The notes under the pieces are model-generated. The model had not been told where the DNA came from, did not search any database, and saw only the letters and a program-made list of their open reading frames with translations. DNA of 30,494 nt from CAZKEG01 sp964601575. Lineage in GTDB: Bacteria > Desulfobacterota > Thermodesulfobacteria > Thermodesulfobacteriales > Thermodesulfatatoraceae. Location: the NCBI GenBank assembly GCA_964601575.1, contig CAZROA010000049.1, positions 1 to 30,494 of the forward strand. The letters run 5' to 3'. Positions 8,886-16,781 of this stretch are shown here, in pieces (the first letter of the stretch is position 1; every line of letters starts with the position of its first letter). A program made the position numbers and the translations under genes.

Positions 8886-9617
8886 ATGTTAGTCGTTCCA
8901 GCGATCGATCTAAAAGACAATCGATGTGTCCGCCTTTATCAGGGAGATTACACCCGTGAGACTGTCTATAGCGACAATCCCATACCTATCGCCCAAGAAT
9001 TTGAAAAAAGTGGGGCTGAACTGATTCATGTCATTGATCTCTCTGGGGCCAAAGAAGGTCGGGCTGTCCATCGCTCCCTGATCAGAGAAATAGTGAAGAG
9101 CGTGTCTGTCCCCGTAGAAGTTGGAGGTGGCCTTCGGGATCTGACCACCATTGAGGCCTATCTTAAAGATGGAGTTGATCGTGTAATCCTGGGCACTATT
9201 GCCTGTCGCCAACCAGAATTGGTCAAAGAGGCCTGTCGGCTCTTCCCTGGGCGAATCGTAGTCAGCCTTGATGTCCGTGGAGATATGGTAGCTGTTTCTG
9301 GGTGGACGGAAGAGAGTTCCATTCATTATTTGGAGTTGGCCAAGCTTTTGGAAGATGCTGGTCTCCGAGCCCTCATCTTTACCGATATAACCAGAGACGG
9401 CACTGAACAGGGAGTTAATCTCTCCCGGGTGAGGCCTTTACTTGAAACGGTAAGCCTTCCCGTTTATGTGGCTGGCGGAGTCTCAAGCCTTGAGGATATT
9501 AAAAAACTCCTTCCTTTAGAGCCCCTGGGCCTTGAAGGAGTGATTACCGGAAGGGCTATTTATTCCGGGGCCCTAGACTTAAAAGAGGCTATTCGTCTGG
9601 CCAAAGGCCTTGATTAG
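8886..9617 (+). CDS. hisA: ProFAR isomerase (phosphoribosylformimino-5-aminoimidazole carboxamide ribotide isomerase)
   Basis: Fourth enzyme of histidine biosynthesis, a cytoplasmic (beta/alpha)8 barrel that isomerises ProFAR to PRFAR. The protein is 243 aa, the standard length. The two catalytic aspartates are Asp8 (PAIDLKDN) and Asp129 (VVSLDVRG). Both phosphate-binding Gly clusters are present (EVGGGLRD, YVAGGVSS), and TDITRDGTEQG is typical of HisA rather than HisF. A GGAGG at 8877-8881 sits 4 nt before the ATG. It lies alone, 10 nt after the epimerase, with no other his genes visible, so histidine genes are probably scattered in this genome. It may be co-transcribed with the sugar genes, but no functional link is implied. 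Confidence 0.95.
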   Translation: MLVVPAIDLKDNRCVRLYQGDYTRETVYSDNPIPIAQEFEKSGAELIHVIDLSGAKEGRAVHRSLIREIVKSVSVPVEVGGGLRDLTTIEAYLKDGVDRVILGTIACRQPELVKEACRLFPGRIVVSLDVRGDMVAVSGWTEESSIHYLELAKLLEDAGLRALIFTDITRDGTEQGVNLSRVRPLLETVSLPVYVAGGVSSLEDIKKLLPLEPLGLEGVITGRAIYSGALDLKEAIRLAKGLD

Positions 9618-9669
9618 CCCTTGCACAATTCCCTTCTTTTGCTAAAGACGGGCCCAACCGGGGTCGCTC

Positions 9670-11661
9670 ATGAAAGAGAAAGACTTTTCCAGTCATATAG
9701 TGGAGTTTGCTGAGCAAGGACGGGTCCTTCCAGCCTACGTCTTGGGACACAAGGATCGCCGTTTACGGGTCTTGCTCCCTTCCGGGCGCGAAGAACTCCT
9801 GCCGAGGACGCGAATTCTTTGTCTTTCTAAAAAGGCTTACCGCGTCTCTAATCGCCAGGAACAGATCCGTCTCCTGGAAGAGGTTCATGCCCGTCGTGAA
9901 AAATTAAAAGAAGAGCTGGATTTAGAAGAACTTTGGGAAGTAGTAGTGGATGAAGCCGAAGAGATGAGTCCAGAAGAATTAGCGGAGGTATATTTTGGGC
10001 CAGAGCCTGATGATGACCAAATAGCCGCCGTGATTAGAGCCGTGTTAGAGGATCGACTCTATTTTCGCTTTAGGGAAGGGCGTATCCTCATTCATGCGCG
10101 AGAAGAAGTGGAAAGACTCAAAGAGGCCAGGCGTAAAGAGGAAGAACGTTTACGGCGTCGGGAAGAGGGAGCGACCTGGCTTGAGGCCTTGTTAAGGGGA
10201 GAACAATATCCCATAGGCCAAGAAATAAAAAATTATTGGCTATCAGCCCTTAAGGATTTTTATCTCTTTGGTGACGAAGCCCAGCGAGCCCGCGAGACCA
10301 AGGAGTTGTTGCAACGTATCGGCGCCAATCGTCCGGGCAAGATCTTTGAAATTTTAAAGATAGCCGGCGTCTTTGCAGAAGATGAAAACGTAGAACTCCT
10401 GCGCTATGACATCCGCGAAGAATTCCCCCCTGAATTGGAAAAAGAAGCAAAAGAAAAGGTCTCCCAAGGTTTTTCTTATCAAGGTCGCCGTGATTTGACC
10501 GAACTTTCTCTATTTACCATTGACGGACCGGAGACCAGAGACTTTGATGATGCCCTTCATTTGGAAAAACATGGAGATGAATGGCTCGTTGGGATTCATA
10601 TCGCCGATGTGGCTGCCTTTGCCCCTCCTGATTCACTCCTCTTTAAAGAGGCCCTTCACCGGGGGACCACGCTTTATCTACCAGACCGCATAATCCCTAT
10701 GCTTCCCAGGATTATCTCAGAGGAAGCGGCAAGCCTGGTTGCCGGAAAAGAAAGACCCGCCCTCTCTTTTTTAGTCCATCTTTCAGTTAAGGGAGAGATT
10801 CGAAGCTTTGAGATAGTACGTTCCGTGGTGCAAGTCAAAGAGAGGCTTACTTATGACCAAGCCGACGAACGCCTGGCCTCGGATGAAACCTTAAAGACCT
10901 TACACCAACTGGCCCAAAAGTTATTTGAACGACGTCTGGCCAACGGGGCCTTGCCTGTCTTTCTACCGGAGATCATCGTTCGGGTGGAAGACGGACAAAT
11001 AAAGATTGAACGCCTGGAATTTACCCCAGCCCGTTTTTTGGTCTCCGAATTTATGATCCTGGCCAATTACGTAGCCGCCCGGTTTTGTCAAGAGAGACAA
11101 ATACCGGCCATCTATCGTAGTCAGGCCAAACCCAAAGAGCGGATGCTCGAAGGGGATGAGCAGGATCTATTGAAAAACTTTTTACAACTCAGACAACTCT
11201 CCCGTGGAGAACTCCTCCTAACTCCCGAATTCCATCACGGTCTAGGGCTCCCGGTCTATACCACCATTTCCTCTCCTCTGCGTCGGGCGGTAGATCTCAT
11301 CATGGAACATCAGATCTGTCATTATTTGGAAACAGGCAAACCTTGCTTTTCCAAAGAGGATCTTTCTTCTTTTCTACGGGATTTAGCCCCGGCCCTGGAG
11401 GCCGCCACTGCGGTCAAAAACCGAACAACACGGTATTGGTTGCTCAAATATTTAAAGAAAGAAATCAGAGGGAAAACACTGGACGGCTTGGTGGTAGATA
11501 TCCATCAACGAAAGGCCAAAGTCTTACTCATCGATTATATGATTACGGTGGATGTCCCTTTACCACCGAGTTATACCCCCCAAGTAGGTACAGCCTTAAA
11601 GGTCGTCTTACAACGCATTGACCCCCGCGAGGACGTGATAAAGGCCTTCCTGGCCCATTAA
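9670..11661 (+). CDS. RNase II/RNase R-family 3'-5' exoribonuclease
   Basis: A 663-aa protein with a central RNB catalytic domain (about 275-600). The metal-binding aspartates appear in TIDGPETRDFDDALH as Asp285, Asp291, Asp293 and Asp294, and the domain also contains GIHIADVAAFAPP and YLPDRIIPMLP. An S1/OB-like segment closes the protein (about 605-660). The first 270 residues do not show recognisable tandem cold-shock domains; they are charged and helical with an HTH-like feel, as in some RNase II variants, so substrate handling may differ from E. coli RNase R. The ATG at 9670 has only a weak GGGG upstream. A weak promoter-like pair, TTGCAC (9621-9626), 16 nt, TAAAGA (9643-9648), lies in the 52-nt gap after hisA. 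The gene ends tail-to-tail with the GGDEF gene, sharing the bases TTAA. Confidence 0.88.
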   Translation: MKEKDFSSHIVEFAEQGRVLPAYVLGHKDRRLRVLLPSGREELLPRTRILCLSKKAYRVSNRQEQIRLLEEVHARREKLKEELDLEELWEVVVDEAEEMSPEELAEVYFGPEPDDDQIAAVIRAVLEDRLYFRFREGRILIHAREEVERLKEARRKEEERLRRREEGATWLEALLRGEQYPIGQEIKNYWLSALKDFYLFGDEAQRARETKELLQRIGANRPGKIFEILKIAGVFAEDENVELLRYDIREEFPPELEKEAKEKVSQGFSYQGRRDLTELSLFTIDGPETRDFDDALHLEKHGDEWLVGIHIADVAAFAPPDSLLFKEALHRGTTLYLPDRIIPMLPRIISEEAASLVAGKERPALSFLVHLSVKGEIRSFEIVRSVVQVKERLTYDQADERLASDETLKTLHQLAQKLFERRLANGALPVFLPEIIVRVEDGQIKIERLEFTPARFLVSEFMILANYVAARFCQERQIPAIYRSQAKPKERMLEGDEQDLLKNFLQLRQLSRGELLLTPEFHHGLGLPVYTTISSPLRRAVDLIMEHQICHYLETGKPCFSKEDLSSFLRDLAPALEAATAVKNRTTRYWLLKYLKKEIRGKTLDGLVVDIHQRKAKVLLIDYMITVDVPLPPSYTPQVGTALKVVLQRIDPREDVIKAFLAH

Positions 11662-12587
11662 CCGCTTTCTGGGTCAATGAATACGCGGTTTCCTCCTTGA
11701 CGTTTGGCCTCGTAAAGGGCCTCGTCCGCCCGCCGGATCAGATCGTCTACGTCCACCCGAAAGACCTTATCTGGATGCGAGCGTTTAAATCTGGCCACAC
11801 CCGCAGAGATGGTCGTCGGATCGAAATGGCACCCCAAAAAACGATGTCGAATCCTCTCGGCGGCTTGTTTGGCCTTGGAGATATCGCATTGAGGAATAAG
11901 AAGGGCGAACTCATCGCCACCATAACGAAAGGGAAGATCCACAAAGCGGCGGGTGGAGTGGATCATAATCTCTGCTAATTTCTGAAGGAGTCGGTCTCCG
12001 GCCTGATGACCATAATGGTCGTTGTATTCTTTGAAATGGTCTACATCGAGCATAACCAAATGAATTTCGTACTTTTGACGCCAGGCACGATAACATTCTT
12101 CTTCGATCTTTTCTTCAAAATAACGTCGATTATAGATGTCAGTAAGGGGATCATGGATGGTTAAGGCGCGAAGGCGTTCGCGAAGTTCCCTCTCTCTTAA
12201 GATGCGGTTTATCTTGGCTTGTAATTCATCCAGGTCAAAGGGTTTATTGATAAAATCGTTGGCTCCGGCCCTGATGACATCGGTGTATTTGTAGTTTTTG
12301 GTGTAGGCGGTAATAGCAATAATGTCTGTGTCCGGCCAGTCCTTTTTGATGGCCTTGATCAATTCCAGGCCATCCATTTCTGGCATACAGATATCGGTGA
12401 TAACAATGGTGAAGTGTCCATTGGCAATAAATTTCTCTAAGGCCTCCTTGCCGTTATAAGCCGTCTCGCAAGAAAAACCCAAAGTCTCTAGGTAATCCTT
12501 GATAAGTTCGACGATGAAAAGCTCATCATCGACAACGAGGAACCTTTGTTCTTCTGGTCGGTGTAGTAGAAAGGGCTTTTTCTCCAT
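11658..12587 (-). CDS. Response regulator with C-terminal GGDEF domain (diguanylate cyclase)
   Basis: A 309-aa cytoplasmic signalling protein. The receiver domain (about 15-130) has the acidic pair Asp20/Asp21, phospho-acceptor Asp65 (ITDICMPEMDG) and Lys115 (NKPFD). A short charged helical linker leads to a GGDEF domain (about 140-305) with DPLTDIYNRRYF, LDVDHFKEYND and an intact GGDEF at 223-227. Five residues before it lies RFVD (Arg214-Asp217), the inhibitory RxxD I-site, so product inhibition is likely. It should make c-di-GMP under phosphorelay control; no histidine kinase is visible nearby. The ATG at 12587 is the only usable start before the receiver and sits 62 nt inside the NUDIX gene, in another frame. 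The 3' end abuts the convergent RNase gene with no terminator between them. Confidence 0.92.
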   Translation of the reverse strand: MEKKPFLLHRPEEQRFLVVDDELFIVELIKDYLETLGFSCETAYNGKEALEKFIANGHFTIVITDICMPEMDGLELIKAIKKDWPDTDIIAITAYTKNYKYTDVIRAGANDFINKPFDLDELQAKINRILRERELRERLRALTIHDPLTDIYNRRYFEEKIEEECYRAWRQKYEIHLVMLDVDHFKEYNDHYGHQAGDRLLQKLAEIMIHSTRRFVDLPFRYGGDEFALLIPQCDISKAKQAAERIRHRFLGCHFDPTTISAGVARFKRSHPDKVFRVDVDDLIRRADEALYEAKRQGGNRVFIDPESG

Positions 12588-13023
12588 TTTTCCACTCTAA
12601 ATAATCGGCCAGAATGGCCCCGTGGTCAAATACCAATTGATCAAAGGGAAGCTCTTCTAAGGTAAATAATCTTGCCTCAGCGGCGTCATCTGCCCCCTTA
12701 GGCTCCCCCACAGCCCGGGCGATGAACACAGTGGTAATGGTGTGGAAGCGAGGATCTCGATCCGGCGCAGAATAGGTATAGAATTGACAGAGGAGTTCCA
12801 CCCGAAGTCCGGTCTCCTCTCTGGCCTCTCGAATAGCAGCCTCCTCCAGACTTTCTCCATAATCGACAAAGCCTCCGGGTAAGGCCCAACCATGAGGGGG
12901 GTTTTTACGCTTGATAAGGACAATCTTATCCCCGACTTCAATAATAAGATCGACCGTAGGGAAGGGGTTACGATAGGCCTCGACCTCTTTCCCACAATGC
13001 GGACAGATAAGGTACCTCTTCAT
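12526..13023 (-). CDS. NUDIX hydrolase with N-terminal CxxC (ADP-ribose pyrophosphatase-like)
   Basis: A 165-aa NUDIX hydrolase. The NUDIX box is complete: G51-x5-E57-x7-REAREETG (65-72), the Mg-binding motif for cleaving nucleoside diphosphates linked to another group. The N-terminus has CPHCG (7-11), half of a zinc-ribbon-like knuckle seen in several NUDIX subfamilies. PHGWALPGGFVDYGES is typical of ADP-ribose/NADH pyrophosphatase-like members. The substrate cannot be decided from sequence. The last 20 or so residues, after DYLEW, are basic and low-complexity and are encoded within the downstream response-regulator gene, which suggests the ancestral stop was lost. The start overlaps the suhB-like stop by 4 nt. 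Confidence 0.88.
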   Translation of the reverse strand: MKRYLICPHCGKEVEAYRNPFPTVDLIIEVGDKIVLIKRKNPPHGWALPGGFVDYGESLEEAAIREAREETGLRVELLCQFYTYSAPDRDPRFHTITTVFIARAVGEPKGADDAAEARLFTLEELPFDQLVFDHGAILADYLEWKNGEKALSTTPTRRTKVPRCR

Positions 13024-13799
13024 GGCCCCGGCACATATTTAGAAGTGATAGGGATCATTTCCTCATGAATTAAGCCGTTGGTGGCCAAAATATGGGGGAC
13101 AAAGGGATCGTAGGTCTGCCCTAGAAAGTCGGTCACCCGCCCACCAGCCTCAAGAACCAGTAGCATCCCTGCCGCCGTATCCCAAGGTTTGAGCAAAGGT
13201 TCCCAAAAGCCATCAAATCGCCCACAGGCAAGATAGGCCAAATCTAAGGCCGCCGCCCCTGCTCGACGGATACCTTGGGCGCGCACAAGGAAATCATGAA
13301 AGGCCTTGACCACCTTGTCTGGCTTTTGGTGCACATTGTACGGAAAACCAGTGGCTAATAAGGCCTCGCCCAACCTTTTGGTCTCCGAAACCTTCAAACG
13401 ACGACCATTCAAAAAGGCCCCTTTATTCCTTTCTGCCCAAAATAACTCGTCCAACATCACATGATAGACCACACCGGCAATGGGTTCTTTATCCTCCATG
13501 AGGGCAATGGAGACGGCAAACCAGGGAAAACCATGGGCATAATTGGTCGTCCCATCGAGGGGGTCTACTAACCAATAAAGCCCGGAAGGCTCGGCCTTGG
13601 CTATTTCCTCTCCTAAAACAGGGATCCCTGAAGAGGCCAAAAGTTCAAGGATCAATCGCTCACTCTGGAGGTCTATTTCGGTTACTAAATCGATCTCGCC
13701 CTTGTGACTGACCTTAATATGACCTTCAAAGTGTTCCCGCTGTAATCTCCCCGCGGCCAAAGCCGCTGCTTTGGCCAGTTCTATCGGCGAGACCTTCAT
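13020..13799 (-). CDS. Inositol-monophosphatase family protein (SuhB-like)
   Basis: A 259-aa Mg-dependent, Li-sensitive phosphatase-family protein. The metal-binding signature is VDPLDGTTNYAHG (DPLDGT at 79-84) with an upstream GEE (63-65). The second signature, WDTAAGMLLVLEAGG, is present near residue 210. Family members hydrolyse inositol-1-phosphate, fructose-1,6-bisphosphate or PAP; in E. coli SuhB also acts in rRNA transcription. The substrate here is undetermined. It overlaps mtnA by 4 nt upstream and the NUDIX gene by 4 nt downstream, so all three are clearly one translationally coupled unit. Confidence 0.93.
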   Translation of the reverse strand: MKVSPIELAKAAALAAGRLQREHFEGHIKVSHKGEIDLVTEIDLQSERLILELLASSGIPVLGEEIAKAEPSGLYWLVDPLDGTTNYAHGFPWFAVSIALMEDKEPIAGVVYHVMLDELFWAERNKGAFLNGRRLKVSETKRLGEALLATGFPYNVHQKPDKVVKAFHDFLVRAQGIRRAGAAALDLAYLACGRFDGFWEPLLKPWDTAAGMLLVLEAGGRVTDFLGQTYDPFVPHILATNGLIHEEMIPITSKYVPGP

Positions 13800-14869
13800 T
13801 TTTCCTCCAGCATGAGCCCCTTAAGATTTTGATCATAAGGAGGATAAGCGACACCTGCCTCGGTGATAATAGCCCTTATGTACCGGGCCGGGGTGACGTC
13901 AAAGGCCGGGTTTTTGGCCTGCACCCCCCTTGGGACAAGGCGTTTGCCAACACAATAAAGGACTTCGGTCTCTGGGCGTTCTTCGATGGGGATCTGATCC
14001 CCGATCTGTGTCTCAAGATCTATGGTGGACCGTGGGGCAGCTACATAAAAGGGAATATTATTTTCTCGGGCCAAGACAGCCACACTATACGTACCGATCT
14101 TGTTGGCCACGTCTCCATTGGCAGCGATTCGATCCGCCCCAACAACCACGGCCTGGATTTCTCCTTTGGCCATTAAGAAACCCGCCGCCACATCGGGAAT
14201 GACCTTGACCGGAATGCCCACTTTTTTAAGCTCCCAGGCCGTGAGCCTGGCCCCTTGGAGCCATGGTCTAGTCTCATCAGCCAGGACAGAAATTTTTTTT
14301 CCTTGCTCTACCGCGGCTCTAATCACGCCTAAGGCCGTACCAAAACCCCCGGTGGCCAAGGCCCCGGCATTACAATGGGTAAGGACCACACCTTCGTCGG
14401 GGAGAAGAGCAGCCCCCAAGGCTCCCATGCGACGGTTGGCGGCAATGTCTTCTTCCCAGATCCTTAAGGCCTCTTGTCGAAGGATCTCTACCAACTCTCC
14501 GGGACCGGCTCCTTTTTCTTGCTCAGCCACTCCCAGGAGACGATCTACAGCCCAGGCTAGGTTTACTGCGGTGGGCCGCGCCTTTTTCAGGCCTTTGGCT
14601 ATGCGTGAAACTCGATTGAGAAACGCCTGACGAGACCTGACCTTGATTTTTTCAGCTCCCAATACCAAACCGATGGCCCCGGTGATCCCAATGGCCGGGG
14701 CCCCGCGCACGACCATTTGTCTAATAGCCTTTCTCACCCCCTGCCAGGTGGTAAAACGCAGATATTTTTCTCGCCAGGGGAGCAGACGCTGATCAAGGAG
14801 CCTTAGTCCTCTTTCATCCCACAAGATGGGCCTAATAATATCGAGATTAGGGGGTAAAAATTCCTTCAT
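13796..14869 (-). CDS. mtnA: S-methyl-5-thioribose-1-phosphate isomerase
   Basis: Methionine-salvage enzyme converting 5-methylthioribose-1-phosphate to 5-methylthioribulose-1-phosphate. It is 357 aa, close to the usual 345-370. The catalytic Cys166 is in THCNAGALATGGFGTALG and the catalytic Asp246 in VVGADRIAANGDVANKIGTY. VRGAPAIGITGA near residue 54 and NPAFDVTPARYI near the end are also family signatures, separating it from the related eIF2B-alpha proteins. It starts 3 nt after the gatB stop and overlaps the next gene by 4 nt. No other methionine-salvage genes are visible, so an isolated role, or one in 5-deoxyribose-type salvage as proposed for some anaerobes, cannot be excluded. Confidence 0.95.
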   Translation of the reverse strand: MKEFLPPNLDIIRPILWDERGLRLLDQRLLPWREKYLRFTTWQGVRKAIRQMVVRGAPAIGITGAIGLVLGAEKIKVRSRQAFLNRVSRIAKGLKKARPTAVNLAWAVDRLLGVAEQEKGAGPGELVEILRQEALRIWEEDIAANRRMGALGAALLPDEGVVLTHCNAGALATGGFGTALGVIRAAVEQGKKISVLADETRPWLQGARLTAWELKKVGIPVKVIPDVAAGFLMAKGEIQAVVVGADRIAANGDVANKIGTYSVAVLARENNIPFYVAAPRSTIDLETQIGDQIPIEERPETEVLYCVGKRLVPRGVQAKNPAFDVTPARYIRAIITEAGVAYPPYDQNLKGLMLEEK

Positions 14870-14872
14870 CTA

Positions 14873-16306
14873 CTATTCGCCTTCAAGCAATTTGGTAAGT
14901 AGCTGATTAACTATCTTTGGATTGGCCTTGCCTCGGGTCTCACGCATGACCTGTCCCACAAAGAAACCGATAACCCCCTTCTTACCACTGCGATATTTTT
15001 CTACCTCTTTGGGGTGAGCCTCAACTACTTTTTGACAGATGGCCAGCAAGGCCTCTTCGTCGCTTTCCTGTTTCAAACCCCTTTCTTCGACGATTTCAGA
15101 GGGTCGGCGACCAGTGGCATATACTTCGGGAAAGATCTGTTTAGCCACCGTAGAACTTATCACATTTTCATCCACCAATTTCAAGAGTTCGGTCACCAAT
15201 TCAGGGGTAAGTTTGGTCTCGTTTATCTCTTTGCCTTCGCGGTTGAGTTCTCTCAAGACCTCGGTCATGATCCAATTACTGATCATCTTTGGCTTGTTCA
15301 AGAGCTTGCAACACGCTTCAAAAAATTCGGCCAAATATTTGGAAGAAGTGATGATCTCCGCATCATAGGCCGGAAGATTATACTCTTTGATGAAACGGGC
15401 CTTTTTGACATCCGGAAGTTCGGGCAAGGTCTTTTCGATTTCTTCAATCCAGGCTCGGTCAATCTCTACCGGGACCAGATCTGGATCAGGAAAATAACGA
15501 TAGTCATGGGCCTCTTCTTTGCCACGCATGGAAACGGTCACCCCGCGTGCGACATCAAAAAGCCGCGTCTCTTGGACCACCTCTTTCCCTTCCAGATAAA
15601 GGGCTGTCTGCCGGCGAATTTCATATTCCAGGGCCCGTTGGACGTGCTTAAAAGAGTTCATATTCTTGAGTTCTACCTTAGTGCCAAAGGTCTCGCTCCC
15701 CACCGGGCGGAGAGAAATATTGGCATCACATCGGAGACTCCCTTCTTCCATATTACCGTCACAGATTTCCAAATAACGCAAGATGGAACGCAATTTTTTG
15801 AGGTAAGCCACGGCCTCTTCCGGTGAACGTATATCCGGCTGACTGACTATTTCTAAAAGGGGAACTCCGGTACGGTTAAAATCGACCAAAGAGATTGGAC
15901 GATGCTCATCGTGAATGAGCTTCCCAGCGTCTTCTTCCATATGGATACGGACGAGACCGATGCGTTTGGTCTGCCCTTCTACTTCGATTTCTAGATACCC
16001 ACCGGTAGCGATCGGAAGATCATACTGGGAAATCTGATAACCTTTGGGAAGATCGGGATAAAAATAATTTTTCCGAGCAAAGACAGCCACGGGATTAATA
16101 TCAGCCTTGGTGGCCAGGGCAAGCTTGATGGCAAATTCGACCACCCTTTTATTCAATACCGGTAAACTTCCCGGCAACCCCATGCAAACCGGGCAGACGT
16201 GAGAGTTGGGAGCAGCACCAAAGGCCGTTGAACAGGAACAAAATATCTTGCTTTGAGTAAGCAATTGGGCATGTACTTCCAGACCAATGACCGCTTCAAA
16301 TTGCAT
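14873..16306 (-). CDS. gatB: Asp-tRNA(Asn)/Glu-tRNA(Gln) amidotransferase subunit B
   Basis: The tRNA-binding subunit of GatCAB, which amidates misacylated Glu-tRNA(Gln) and/or Asp-tRNA(Asn). It is 477 aa, the normal length. GLEVHAQL is near the N-terminus, followed by the zinc-binding Cys set CSCS...CPVCMGLPG, RKNYFYPDLPKGYQISQYD and HMEEDAGKL. The C-terminal YqeY-like tail (GVIGFFVGQVMRETRGKANP) is present. The ATG at 16306 has GGAGG 5 nt upstream and a sigma70-like promoter starting about 53 nt upstream. It leads the operon gatB-mtnA-suhB-NUDIX-GGDEF; gatA and gatC are not in the window. Confidence 0.97.
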   Translation of the reverse strand: MQFEAVIGLEVHAQLLTQSKIFCSCSTAFGAAPNSHVCPVCMGLPGSLPVLNKRVVEFAIKLALATKADINPVAVFARKNYFYPDLPKGYQISQYDLPIATGGYLEIEVEGQTKRIGLVRIHMEEDAGKLIHDEHRPISLVDFNRTGVPLLEIVSQPDIRSPEEAVAYLKKLRSILRYLEICDGNMEEGSLRCDANISLRPVGSETFGTKVELKNMNSFKHVQRALEYEIRRQTALYLEGKEVVQETRLFDVARGVTVSMRGKEEAHDYRYFPDPDLVPVEIDRAWIEEIEKTLPELPDVKKARFIKEYNLPAYDAEIITSSKYLAEFFEACCKLLNKPKMISNWIMTEVLRELNREGKEINETKLTPELVTELLKLVDENVISSTVAKQIFPEVYATGRRPSEIVEERGLKQESDEEALLAICQKVVEAHPKEVEKYRSGKKGVIGFFVGQVMRETRGKANPKIVNQLLTKLLEGE

Positions 16307-16358
16307 TTTGGCCTCCGTAACGATTTTAGAGAATTAGCTTTAGGAACATCACTTGCGC

Positions 16359-16387
16359 AAGATAGCTCGTTAGCCGGGGAAGGTCAA
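16359..16387 (-). promoter_or_regulatory. Sigma70-type promoter for the gatB operon
   Basis: Read on the minus strand: TTGACC (16387-16382), a 17-nt spacer, then TATCTT (16364-16359). This leaves a 5' leader of roughly 45 nt before the gatB ATG, which contains its GGAGG site. The -35 box lies just downstream of the terminator hairpin of the preceding HTH gene, so the operon starts afresh here. It is a sequence match only. Confidence 0.65.
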
Positions 16388-16390
16388 CAA

Positions 16391-16414
16391 AAGAGGCGCC
16401 CTAAGGCGCCTCTT
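16391..16414 (-). terminator. Rho-independent terminator of the HTH gene
   Basis: A perfect 10-bp GC-rich stem (AAGAGGCGCC at 16391-16400 pairing with 16405-16414) with a 4-nt loop. On the minus strand the stem ends in CTCTT followed by TTG, a short T-rich tail. It lies between the 81-aa HTH gene and the gatB promoter. Confidence 0.8.
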
Positions 16415-16439
16415 CAAACTGTGGTGGGGGATGGGATGT

Positions 16440-16685
16440 TTACTTTTTCTTTAATTTGCCAGATTCTTCTAGCTCTTTGACAAAAGCATCGATGGGATTT
16501 TCTCGACGACCTACTTTCTTTGGAATATCTACACCGCGTTTACGCAACTCAGTAACGATTTTCATTACCTGAAACTTGCTAATACCGAGTTTCTCTGCAA
16601 TCTCTGCTGCAGACATTTTGAGATAATTTTCGTAGACAAATTTTACATCCTCTTTAGTGACCGGCCTGCTCCTCTTCCTAGCCAT
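16440..16685 (-). CDS. Small helix-turn-helix protein of unknown function (81 aa)
   Basis: A basic 81-aa protein. Residues about 10-60 read as an HTH: a helix with VTKEDVKFVYENY, then SAAEIAEKLGISKFQVMKIVTELRKRG, where SAAEIAEKLGIS...VMKIV is the classic helix-turn-helix pattern. A Lys-rich tail ends the protein (SGKLKKK). There is no other domain, so it may be a DNA-binding regulator or nucleoid-type protein; I do not recognise the family. GGAGGG lies 5 nt upstream of the ATG. It is a single-gene transcription unit with its own consensus-like promoter (TTGACA, 17 nt, TATGTG) and its own terminator. Such strong flanking signals suggest steady high expression. Confidence 0.8.
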   Translation of the reverse strand: MARKRSRPVTKEDVKFVYENYLKMSAAEIAEKLGISKFQVMKIVTELRKRGVDIPKKVGRRENPIDAFVKELEESGKLKKK

Positions 16686-16717
16686 TTGTGCCCTCCTTTG
16701 TTATTGTTTTTACACAA

Positions 16718-16746
16718 CACATAAACAAGTTTACTTTATTTGTCAA
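16718..16746 (-). promoter_or_regulatory. Sigma70-type promoter for the 81-aa HTH gene
   Basis: On the minus strand: a perfect -35 TTGACA (16746-16741), a 17-nt AT-rich spacer, and TATGTG (16723-16718). The ATG follows about 32 nt downstream of the -10, with GGAGGG in between. It is one of the best promoter matches in the window. It lies only 35 nt beyond the surE stop, so read-through from surE is also possible because no hairpin separates them. Confidence 0.7.
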
Positions 16747-16781
16747 GTAAAATTAACACTAAAAATTGCTTTTGGGAGGAG

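Noticed and set aside
14100..14630. 176-codon plus-strand frame inside mtnA
   Set aside because: It is antisense to mtnA, low-complexity (Ala/Pro/Ser/Arg) and has no motif.
15014..15826. 270-codon plus-strand open frame inside gatB
   Set aside because: It is antisense to a clear gatB, has no family resemblance and no ribosome binding context, and is rich in residues typical of reverse-complement reading.
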